Assembly: GCA_036003365.1 (NCBI GenBank)
Contig: DASYSL010000083.1
Location: forward strand, 1 to 40,474
Source: DASYSL01 sp036003365
GTDB taxonomy: Bacteria; Eisenbacteria; RBG-16-71-46; DASYSL01
DNA: 40,474 bases
Reading direction: 5' to 3'
The notes under the pieces: generated by a model
The model's database searches: none
What the model saw: only the letters and a program-made list of their open reading frames with translations
What the model was told of the DNA's origin: nothing
Shown: positions 34,637 through 40,474 of the stretch, in pieces
How positions within the stretch are numbered: position 1 is the stretch's first letter
How the letters are laid out: every line of letters begins with the position of its first letter
Program-made: the position numbers and the translations under genes

Positions 34637-35625
34637 CGCGCGATTCCTTTGCGGCCCTCGAGCGCGCATCCTTTCATTGAAACGCTGTCACTCTCGAGCA
34701 CGGCCTGATAGGGAAAGCGCGCGCCCGACATCGAATCGAAGCAGGGGGTCTCGGTGAGCGCGAGCTGCAGCCGGGCCAGGTGTCCGTTGTCCTGACGCGT
34801 GGCCTGGAAGATCCACCGCGTCGGATTGGGATGCGTCCACCAGCCGTTCGCGTAGCGCACTCCGCCTTGCTGCTCCGGAGTCTTGACCACCGCTTGGCCC
34901 CCGTCGACCTCGGCCGACCAGAAGGGCTCGTTGCCCTTGGCCTGGACTTCGCCCGCGGCCAGCACGCGAGCGCATGGCATTCCCGACGGGCCGGCGAAGC
35001 GGATCTCGCGCAGGTCGCCGCCATCGAGCCGCACGAGAGCCGGGATCGCCTGCCCGCCGCCGAGATCGCGGATCAGCGTCCGCGCTTCGCCGTTGGGCAG
35101 ATCCGCCACTTGGCTGGGACGAGCGTGGCCATCACACAGCCTGAACTGGATGGTCTCACCCTTGGAGGACAGTTCTCCCAGCTCGGCATGAGGCACCGAG
35201 AACTGCGTCGTGACGCTCTGGGAGATGGCTCCGGGCGGCGGATGATCCGCCGGCACGAGCACGATGTCGACCGGCTGTCCCGGATTGTGGCTGCGGATCG
35301 AGAACATGGTGTCCGAGAGCGCGAGGATATCCGTCTGATAAGGAGTGCCATCCTCGATCGTGGTCAGCACGCTGTCGCTGTCGACGAAAGTCCACGCCCC
35401 GAGGCTTGGCTTTCCGTTCTCCGAAGCGATGACCAGTGTGCCGTCGGAGAGAAACGTGTAGAGCTGCCCCGGCTCGACGCCATTCGATTGCTTCACCTGC
35501 CAGACCTTGTTGACGAAGGAAAGGCTCTTCGCCTTGGCCGACGACGACGACTCAGGCGTCGAGCTCTGTTTGGCACAGCCGGCGACCACGAGACCGAGGC
35601 CAAGGAATGCGAGTGCCCTTCTCAT
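34633..35625 (-). CDS. lipoprotein with COG3650-type C-terminal domain
   Basis: A 330-residue lipoprotein. The signal MRRALAFLGLGLVVAGC carries the lipobox VAGC (C17). Residues ~35-115 (VNKVWQVKQSNGVEPGQLYTFLSDGTLVIASENGKPSLGAW) look like a lipocalin-type lipid- or ligand-binding domain. The C-terminal ~130 residues match the COG3650 pattern: KGNEPFWSAEVDGGQAVVKTPE ... CFDSMSGARFPYQAVL...MKGCAL, with a likely disulfide. The function is unknown; an envelope stress or ligand-binding role is only a guess. The ATG at 35625 overlaps the previous stop as ATGA. Confidence 0.82.
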   Translation of the reverse strand: MRRALAFLGLGLVVAGCAKQSSTPESSSSAKAKSLSFVNKVWQVKQSNGVEPGQLYTFLSDGTLVIASENGKPSLGAWTFVDSDSVLTTIEDGTPYQTDILALSDTMFSIRSHNPGQPVDIVLVPADHPPPGAISQSVTTQFSVPHAELGELSSKGETIQFRLCDGHARPSQVADLPNGEARTLIRDLGGGQAIPALVRLDGGDLREIRFAGPSGMPCARVLAAGEVQAKGNEPFWSAEVDGGQAVVKTPEQQGGVRYANGWWTHPNPTRWIFQATRQDNGHLARLQLALTETPCFDSMSGARFPYQAVLESDSVSMKGCALEGRKGIAR

Positions 35626-36224
35626 CGATACACCTCGTGTCTCTTCACGAGCGACTTCAGAACCGTATCCTGCGGAAACAGATCGGCGGTGAAATGCGTG
35701 AGATCGAGTCCGATTGGATCGAAGTGCCCCCATCCCCGACCTCGATTCGACACCATGATCATGTCGAAACAGCCGAAGCATAGCGCCGCTTTGGCGCTGT
35801 CCGAACCCGAGTAGAAAACGTAGCCAACGGTGGGCTCAAAAATGCATTCCTTGGCGAATCTCTGGTAACTGTGAACATCAAGAAGCATCGTTTTGAGCTT
35901 TTCAGCTTGCGTGCGTGAGAGCTCCGTCGAACCGCTCCGCGCTTCGTAACCTGCTCCTCCGCCAAGATAGAGCGGGACCGAAATGGAATCAGTCACGCTC
36001 CCGACCATCTCCCCCACGAGAAATGCCCTGACACGGTCGGACCGAGAGATGATGCGCTGCACATCCGGCTGAATCAGACTGTCGAGAGTCGTGGGATTGG
36101 ACCAGATTCTCTTCGCAGCCGTTCGCTTCGTCATCGAGCTAGGTCCGCCGGCAGTCGGAGTCCTGCTCGAAGACGAGCATCCAACGATCAGGACGGAGAC
36201 GAGCACAGGAACGAAACGCTTCAT
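35622..36224 (-). CDS. lipoprotein of unknown function
   Basis: A 200-residue protein. The signal MKRFVPVLVSVLIVGC has a good lipobox (IVGC, C16), followed by a Ser/Thr linker. Beyond it are three cysteines (C127 in KECIFEPTVGYVFY; C149 and C152 in LCFGCFDMIMV) that could form a disulfide or metal site. I recognise no family. Base composition is somewhat less GC-rich than its neighbours. Its stop overlaps the next lipoprotein (ATGA), and its start overlaps the M23 peptidase stop (ATGA), so all three are likely co-translated. Confidence 0.82.
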   Translation of the reverse strand: MKRFVPVLVSVLIVGCSSSSRTPTAGGPSSMTKRTAAKRIWSNPTTLDSLIQPDVQRIISRSDRVRAFLVGEMVGSVTDSISVPLYLGGGAGYEARSGSTELSRTQAEKLKTMLLDVHSYQRFAKECIFEPTVGYVFYSGSDSAKAALCFGCFDMIMVSNRGRGWGHFDPIGLDLTHFTADLFPQDTVLKSLVKRHEVYR

Positions 36225-37189
36225 GAGGCCTCTCCGAGCGAAGATTCGATGGGTGCCGCCACGCGGTCGTTGCGTACGAGAAACCTACCGCCGAGGAGGA
36301 TCGGCACTCCAGCCCCGCCCGACATCCTTCCCGAGTAGTGGCCGGATTCGGCGTGAATGTGCAAATGCGGCTCGGTCGTATTGCCGGAGTTGCCCACGAG
36401 CCCGAGCGGCTGGCCGGCGCGCACCGGCTCGCCCACGCGCACGCGCACGCTTCCTTGCATCAAGTGCGCGAGATAGACCACAGCGTTTTCGGTCTCGATG
36501 GCCACGTGATTGCCGGGCGGATTCGCGGGATCGCGGTTGGGCGGGGTGTAGTCGGGAAACTCGTCGGCCACGGCCACCACGGTTCCGTCGCACGGGCTCA
36601 CGACCTCGGCGCCCCAGATGGCATAGCGCTCGGGGTCGCGTGGATAGAGACCGCGGGCGCGCACGCCGGCGGCGCTCAAAGCCAGAATATCGAGAGCGAA
36701 GCGCTGCGAGCGATGCGGATAATGGTGATTGATCACCGCCGAGCCGCCGCCCTGCCCCACCACGAACGTGCCGCCGCGAAGCGGAAACGCGAGCTGGAGC
36801 GCGAACTCGGGCGCGCGGCGGCCTTGCCAGGCGCGCAGCGCGAGCCACACGAACACCCCGCCGAGCCCCCACTGGAACAGAGGCATCCAGTCGTCCACGG
36901 CGGGCGCGGGGGCGCCAGCGTGCCAACCGGGCCACGTGCCCGCTGCGGTCGCCACGAAGACCAGCGGAAGGATCGTCCTGAACCGGAACCCGAACCACGA
37001 CCACGTTCCCGCAATGTGGAGGAAGACGAGGTACGCGCCGAGAAAGAAGATCGTGGCGAGCCATGCCCCCAGGTGGGCGCCGCGCTCCACCCAGAGCCGA
37101 AGCAAGAGCGAAAGCGGAAGCAGCCAGTGGGCGACGATCGCTGAAGCGACGATGGCCAGGCCCGTGGGCCCACCCCGCGTTTGCGCCAT
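36221..37189 (-). CDS. M23 family metallopeptidase with membrane-spanning N-terminus
   Basis: A 322-residue protein with about four membrane helices (~10-30, 40-60, 70-85, 105-122) and a C-terminal LytM/M23 domain (~150-290). Zinc-site residues: H159 and D167 (HRSQRFALDIL), and the HLHIHAE motif (~275-281), preceded by GQPLGLVGNSGNTTEPH. M23 enzymes cut peptidoglycan peptides or secreted peptides; the substrate here is unknown. Start ATG at 37189, 22 bases after the methyltransferase-like gene. The membrane part is unusual compared with soluble M23 proteins. Confidence 0.9.
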   Translation of the reverse strand: MAQTRGGPTGLAIVASAIVAHWLLPLSLLLRLWVERGAHLGAWLATIFFLGAYLVFLHIAGTWSWFGFRFRTILPLVFVATAAGTWPGWHAGAPAPAVDDWMPLFQWGLGGVFVWLALRAWQGRRAPEFALQLAFPLRGGTFVVGQGGGSAVINHHYPHRSQRFALDILALSAAGVRARGLYPRDPERYAIWGAEVVSPCDGTVVAVADEFPDYTPPNRDPANPPGNHVAIETENAVVYLAHLMQGSVRVRVGEPVRAGQPLGLVGNSGNTTEPHLHIHAESGHYSGRMSGGAGVPILLGGRFLVRNDRVAAPIESSLGEAS

Positions 37190-37211
37190 TTACCCGAACA
37201 GAAGCATGCGT

Positions 37212-37700
37212 CTAGAGGAAACGCCGCACCTGGCGGCGGTACTCCTCGTACGCGGGGCCGAACCGAGTCGAGAGATAGCGCTCCTCGCGCCGAATCACGG
37301 TGACGTAGACGATCGCGAGAGAGATCGGCAGGAAGAGAATCGGCCAGAATGAATTCACGACAATGGCGAGCCCGACGGTCAGAATCGACATGCCCACGTA
37401 CATGGGATTGCGCGAGAAGCGGAATGGACCTTCGCGCACGAGCGCCGTCGACGGCTGGAACGGATTGACCGGCGTCTTGGCGCGACGGAAGGTGCGCGCC
37501 GCCCAGCTCGCCAGAACGATCCCTGCCGCGGCAATCACGATGCCAACCACGACGCTCGCGATCCGGCGATCCGGACCGACGAGAGGCATCGGCACCATGC
37601 GGTCGAGCAGGTAGCCCACGGCAAACGGAATCGCGAACGCGAGCGGCGGTGGGTAGCGGATTCCCGAAGCGGTCTGCGAAGCCGAAGCGCCGCCTTTCAC
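37212..37700 (-). CDS. isoprenylcysteine methyltransferase-like (PEMT/ICMT) membrane protein
   Basis: A 162-residue membrane protein with four hydrophobic helices and the methyltransferase signature of the PEMT/ICMT family: REGPFRFSRNPMYVGMSILTVGLA, then IRREERYLSTRFGPAYEEYRRQVRRFL. It should use SAM to methylate a lipid, isoprenoid or similar substrate, unknown here. The start is GTG at 37700 (GTGA with the preceding stop); a GTG further upstream (37715) would overlap the preceding gene by 19 bases. Confidence 0.9.
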   Translation of the reverse strand: MKGGASASQTASGIRYPPPLAFAIPFAVGYLLDRMVPMPLVGPDRRIASVVVGIVIAAAGIVLASWAARTFRRAKTPVNPFQPSTALVREGPFRFSRNPMYVGMSILTVGLAIVVNSFWPILFLPISLAIVYVTVIRREERYLSTRFGPAYEEYRRQVRRFL

Positions 37701-38044
37701 ACGAGCGCTTTCCACTGCGGCCCGGTCAGGGAGCCGTGCAGGGAGACGAAGAGCACGGCGGCGGCGTAGATCAGGAGATCGCCGCGGAATTGGCCCATGA
37801 TCGTATGCACGAGGAAGGCGACGGCGATGGTCGCGAGCAGTCCCATGGCGCCGGCCCGCATGGTTCGCGGGACGACGAAGAGCACGGCCGAGATGGCCTC
37901 GATGGCGCCCAGGAGCATGATGTGCGGGTTGGGGTGCGGCTCGGACATGGCGTCGAGAATGGTACGGACGCTGGCCACGAGCAGCACGACGCCGGTGGTG
38001 ACCCAGAGAACGACAAAACTGCGCATCAGCGAACGCGGGGGCAT
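37697..38044 (-). CDS. small membrane protein, DoxX-like
   Basis: A 115-residue protein with four membrane helices. Helices 2-3 (LLGAIEAISAVLFVVPRTMRAGAMGLLATIAVAFLVHTIM) resemble DoxX-like small membrane proteins. The ATG at 38044 is chosen because AAGGAGGACCTC precedes it; the longer frame lacks such a site. It overlaps the PEMT-like gene by four bases. Its function is unknown. Confidence 0.75.
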   Translation of the reverse strand: MPPRSLMRSFVVLWVTTGVVLLVASVRTILDAMSEPHPNPHIMLLGAIEAISAVLFVVPRTMRAGAMGLLATIAVAFLVHTIMGQFRGDLLIYAAAVLFVSLHGSLTGPQWKALV

Positions 38045-38075
38045 GAGGTCCTCCTTGGTGATTCGCGGGCGCAAC

Positions 38076-38600
38076 TCAGAAGCGCACGTCGCGCGCGGCG
38101 ACCAGCTCGACTTGATCGCGGAACTCGGCGTTCACCGCCTTGCTGGTCTCGGCGGCGGTGCTTGCCTTGCCGTCGTAGGTGCTGTGCCCGTCCGATACCA
38201 GCGTGACGCCGTAGCCGCGGCTCAGAGCGCCCTGCGTGGTCTCGCGCACGCACCAGTCCGATTGCAGGCCGGCGATCACGACACGCCCCACTTGGCGTTC
38301 ACGCAGTTGCGTGTCCAAATCCGTGCTCGCGAACGTGTCGCAGGTCGTCTTGTCGAGCACCGGCTCGCCTGACGCCGGCGCGAAACGCTCATCCAGCTCC
38401 CAGCCCGGCGTTCCCTTCACATCGGGATCGCCCTCGCCGCCGCAGTTGCGGATGAGAAACACCGGGACGTGCGCCTCGCGCGCTCGCTCGAGGACGCCAC
38501 GCAAGCGGCCGATGAGGCCCTCGGACCCGGCCACCGGGTTCTCGGGGTCGAGCATGTTCTTCTGCAAGTCGATGAGAAGCAATGCGGTCTGCGACGCCAT
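38076..38600 (-). CDS. isochorismatase-like cysteine hydrolase
   Basis: A 174-residue enzyme with the complete catalytic triad of the family: D11 (LLIDLQKNML), K84 (VLDKTTCDTF) and C117 (GLQSDWCVRETT). The fold begins with ALLLIDLQKNMLDPENPV. Relatives hydrolyse nicotinamide, carbamoyl compounds or isochorismate; nothing here fixes the substrate. The ATG at 38600 with AGGAG upstream is chosen over the longer frame. Confidence 0.93.
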   Translation of the reverse strand: MASQTALLLIDLQKNMLDPENPVAGSEGLIGRLRGVLERAREAHVPVFLIRNCGGEGDPDVKGTPGWELDERFAPASGEPVLDKTTCDTFASTDLDTQLRERQVGRVVIAGLQSDWCVRETTQGALSRGYGVTLVSDGHSTYDGKASTAAETSKAVNAEFRDQVELVAARDVRF

Positions 38601-38608
38601 TTGAACTC

Positions 38609-39322
38609 CTAGCCGGTCACGCTGCCGAAGAGTTTTCCGATCAGAATCGTGCATCCCATGGCGAGCACGCCCCAGAAGGCCACGCGCAAAGCGCCATGGA
38701 GGCGTGAAGCTCCGCCCAGTTGCGCCGCGACGCTTCCGAGCACGGCGAGAAAGAGAATCGTGAGGCCCACGATGGTCACGGTGATCCAACCTTCGGGAAC
38801 AAATGCCGCCAAGAGCGCTGCCGGGAGGGCTCCCACGGTGAATGAGGCGGCCGAAGCCACGGCGGCCTGGATGGGACGCGCGCGCGTCATCTCGTGGATG
38901 CCCAATTCGTCGCGCGCGTGGGCGCCGAGCGCGTCGTGCGCCATGAGCTGCTCGGCGACCTTCCTTGCCGTCTCAGGCTCGACGCCCCGCGACACGTAGA
39001 TCTGCGCCAGCTCTTCTTTCTCCGCCTCCGGCGCGGCCTTGAGCTCGGCGCGCTCGCGCGCCAGATCGGCCTTCTCCGTGTCGGCTTGCGAGCTCACCGA
39101 TACGAACTCGCCGGCCGCCATGGACAACGCACCCGACGCCAGCCCCGCAATCCCCGCGAGCACGATGGCGTGGCGGGCCGGCTCGGCCGCGGCCACGCCC
39201 ACGACCAGGCTCGAGGTCGAGATCAGGCCGTCGTTCGCGCCCAGCACGGCGGCCCTGAGCCAGCTGATGCGCGTGCTGCGGTGCGTCTCGTCCGGATGCG
39301 GGTCGGGCTCGGCCTCAGACAA
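38609..39322 (-). CDS. VIT1/CCC1-type membrane transporter (iron/manganese)
   Basis: A 237-residue inner-membrane protein of the VIT1/CCC1 family. Seen: WLRAAVLGANDGLISTSSLVVGVAAAE (first helix, GANDGLISTSSLV), SGALSMAAGEFVSVSSQADTEKADLARER, a cytoplasmic helical loop rich in Glu (~85-125, EAEKEELAQIYVSRGVEPETARKVAEQLM) as in the iron-binding loop of plant VIT1, and three C-terminal helices. It probably moves Fe2+ or Mn2+ out of the cytoplasm. The start TTG at 39322 overlaps the preceding stop by eight bases. Confidence 0.92.
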   Translation of the reverse strand: MSEAEPDPHPDETHRSTRISWLRAAVLGANDGLISTSSLVVGVAAAEPARHAIVLAGIAGLASGALSMAAGEFVSVSSQADTEKADLARERAELKAAPEAEKEELAQIYVSRGVEPETARKVAEQLMAHDALGAHARDELGIHEMTRARPIQAAVASAASFTVGALPAALLAAFVPEGWITVTIVGLTILFLAVLGSVAAQLGGASRLHGALRVAFWGVLAMGCTILIGKLFGSVTG

Positions 39323-39704
39323 GAACCTGTCCCCCGCAGGTATCGCACCGTCCGGTGGCCATGGCGATGCGCGCCGACACGTCGGCCAGCGGATGGCCGC
39401 AATGCGGGCAGCGCGGGAACGCCGCGTGCCGCTTGCGCTCGTAGCGCCAGAGCAGGACGCCCACGATCGCGAGATAGAGAAGGAACGCGGGCCCCGCGAT
39501 GGCGATCTCCGTGCGATGCCTGACGTGCGCGTCCGCCCAGCGCAGGAAGATCAGCTGCGCGATGCCGAGCAGCACGCTGATCGTGGCGAGGAAGAGTCCT
39601 TCGCGACTCTCGACACGGCGGATGTCGGCGCGCCGGCTCAAGAACTCCTGGCGTGTGTACGGGCGGGGGTGAGCGCCCTCCACGGGCAACGCGACTGGAT
39701 CCAT
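39315..39704 (-). CDS. membrane protein with C-terminal zinc ribbon
   Basis: A 129-residue protein: soluble N-terminus, two membrane helices (~38-55, 68-88), a basic linker and a C-terminal zinc ribbon CPHC ... CDTC (ending GGQVLV). The layout matches the small protein at 25688-25981. Function unknown. Start ATG at 39704 with GGAG four bases upstream. It overlaps the VIT-type transporter start. Confidence 0.8.
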   Translation of the reverse strand: MDPVALPVEGAHPRPYTRQEFLSRRADIRRVESREGLFLATISVLLGIAQLIFLRWADAHVRHRTEIAIAGPAFLLYLAIVGVLLWRYERKRHAAFPRCPHCGHPLADVSARIAMATGRCDTCGGQVLV

Positions 39705-39796
39705 GGAACTCCGGAGGTTCGAGAGATGTGCCGCAGTCGGGTGCGGGAAGACCCATCATCATCCACGCTGGGACGGGATGCCAGAGCGGAGTTGTG

Positions 39797-39817
39797 CGGC
39801 CGAGCTACGCTCGGCCG
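39797..39817 (-). terminator. strong hairpin spanning the DUF2277 stop codon
   Basis: CGGCCGAGC-TAC-GCTCGGCCG is a perfect 9-base inverted repeat. The stop codon of the DUF2277 gene falls inside it. No U-run follows on the minus strand (CACAACTCC), so it is not a classical rho-independent terminator, but it may stabilise or weaken the transcript end. The gap 39705-39796 shows nothing else. Confidence 0.5.
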
Positions 39818-40077
39818 AAGCGGGCTTGGGAGCGCAGCTTGGCCTTTTCGGCTTCCACGGCGCGGTCCCTGGGCGTGGCCACGGTCTCCATGCTCTGCAA
39901 GAGAGTGCGCGCCGCGGCCGTCACCTCGTCCACGGCCTTGGCAAAGGCCGCCTCGTTGGCCTTGGAAGGCTTGGCAAAGCCGCTCAGCTTGCGCACGAAC
40001 TGCAGCGACGCGGCGCGGATTTCATCTTCGGTGGCGGGCGGCTCGAAATTGAACAGGGTCTTGATGTTCCGGCACAT
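39805..40077 (-). CDS. DUF2277 family protein
   Basis: A 90-residue protein that fits DUF2277 well: MCRNIKTLFNFEPPATEDEIRAASLQFVRKLSGFAKPSKANEAAF, then AVDEVTAAARTLLQSM. It is small, soluble and basic at the end; its function is unknown. The N-terminal MCRNIK is the family hallmark. Start ATG at 40077. Its GGAGAAG ribosome site overlaps the selB stop codon, nine bases upstream, suggesting coupled translation. Confidence 0.93.
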   Translation of the reverse strand: MCRNIKTLFNFEPPATEDEIRAASLQFVRKLSGFAKPSKANEAAFAKAVDEVTAAARTLLQSMETVATPRDRAVEAEKAKLRSQARFGRA

Positions 40078-40086
40078 CGTCTTCTC

Positions 40087-40474
40087 CTACGACAATCGCG
40101 GGCCTTTGCGCCGCTCGTCGCCGGCTCGCAGCGTGAGTCCCACGCGGTCAGCGTACTCGAGTAACGGAATCGCGTGCTTGCGGCTCACTCCGAGCAGATC
40201 CTTGAGATCGGCGACGCGCAGCCCCGGCTGGGTTTCGAAGTGGCGCCGGAGCGCGCTCTCGACCACGTCCCATTGTTCTTTGGTATAGACAAAATCCTGG
40301 CTCACACGCACCGCCTTGCCTTCGAAGAGCAGGCGTTGCACGTGCTCGGCGGCGTCCGCTACGCCGGGGACGCTCAAGGACGAAAGCTCCGGCACCGAAT
40401 GGCCGGGGCGCGTGAGCGCCTCCACCACACGATCCTGCGCCGATTGCAGCGCCGGCGTCCAGCCGGTGGCGTCG
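40087..40474 (-). CDS. selB: selenocysteine-specific elongation factor SelB (3' end only)
   Basis: The C-terminal ~129 residues of SelB; the frame is open to the right edge, so GTPase and other domains are off the window. Visible are the last winged-helix SECIS-binding domains: LLFEGKAVRVSQDFVYTKEQWDVVESALRRHFETQPGLRVADLKDLLGVSRKHAIPLLEYADRVGLTLRAGDERRKG. The C-terminal pattern of winged helices with ...LLGVSRKHAIPLLEYAD is typical of SelB. The host therefore decodes some UGA codons as selenocysteine. Confidence 0.93.
   Translation of the reverse strand, partial: DATGWTPALQSAQDRVVEALTRPGHSVPELSSLSVPGVADAAEHVQRLLFEGKAVRVSQDFVYTKEQWDVVESALRRHFETQPGLRVADLKDLLGVSRKHAIPLLEYADRVGLTLRAGDERRKGPRLS

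Overview
The window is high-GC, densely coded bacterial chromosome. It holds about 48 protein genes, no rRNA or tRNA genes, no CRISPR array and no recognisable intact transposon. The host is almost certainly a Gram-negative (two-membrane) bacterium: it carries an MlaE-MlaF-MlaD lipid transport set, several lipoproteins and exported proteins, a lipid-anchored cytochrome c with heme A biosynthesis (aerobic terminal oxidase), a sigma-54 activator, and the end of selB (selenocysteine decoding). The mix fits a high-GC lineage such as Candidatus Eisenbacteria or a deltaproteobacterium-like phylum. That placement is inference from gene content and style, not an identification.

Layout. (1) 1-3043, minus strand: cytochrome c, ctaA, ctaB and an ABC-transporter ATPase cut by the left edge, a respiratory assembly operon. 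(2) 3044-3799: an unusual, partly AT-rich stretch without a convincing gene. (3) 3800-6617, minus strand: a small exported protein followed closely by an 807-residue TPR plus sigma-54 AAA+ activator, preceded by a 315-base region with palindromes and hairpins. (4) 6969-14806, minus strand: a long housekeeping run, mlaE-mlaF-mlaD-radA-ispD-ispF-ddl-cysS. (5) 15006-15789: a DUF4258 toxin / MqsA-like antitoxin pair inserted downstream of dnaB. (6) 15850-21306, minus strand: yicC-gmk-rpoZ-coaBC-udg and dnaB. (7) 21455-25681, the only plus-strand block: cysteine desulfurase, thiI and an NFACT/RqcH protein. (8) 25688-29876, minus strand: small enzymes, an exported protein and a methyltransferase. 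(9) 29890-37189, minus strand: a tightly overlapping series (M23 peptidase, two lipoproteins, SDR, NTF2-like lipoprotein, PEP mutase-like enzyme, DinB, Tag, GNAT, Ada) with an alkylation-repair core. (10) 37212-40474, minus strand: small membrane proteins, isochorismatase-like hydrolase, VIT-type transporter, DUF2277 and the 3' end of selB.

How the genes work together. Heme A synthesis and cytochrome c serve respiration. The mla set moves phospholipid between membranes, while IspD/IspF (isoprenoids) and Ddl (peptidoglycan) supply envelope precursors. CoaBC, Gmk, RpoZ, DnaB, RadA and the uracil-DNA glycosylase serve core metabolism and DNA upkeep. The desulfurase feeds ThiI for tRNA 4-thiouridine. 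Ada, Tag and DinB form a DNA-damage cassette. Very many neighbours share ATGA, GTGA or TTGA stop-start overlaps, and GTG/TTG starts are common.

The parts most worth a second look are the small exported protein paired with the TPR/sigma-54 regulator and its structured upstream region, the toxin-antitoxin pair with a palindrome over its promoter, and the alkylation-repair operon. I did not find a clearly new multi-gene system that can be proved from sequence alone.
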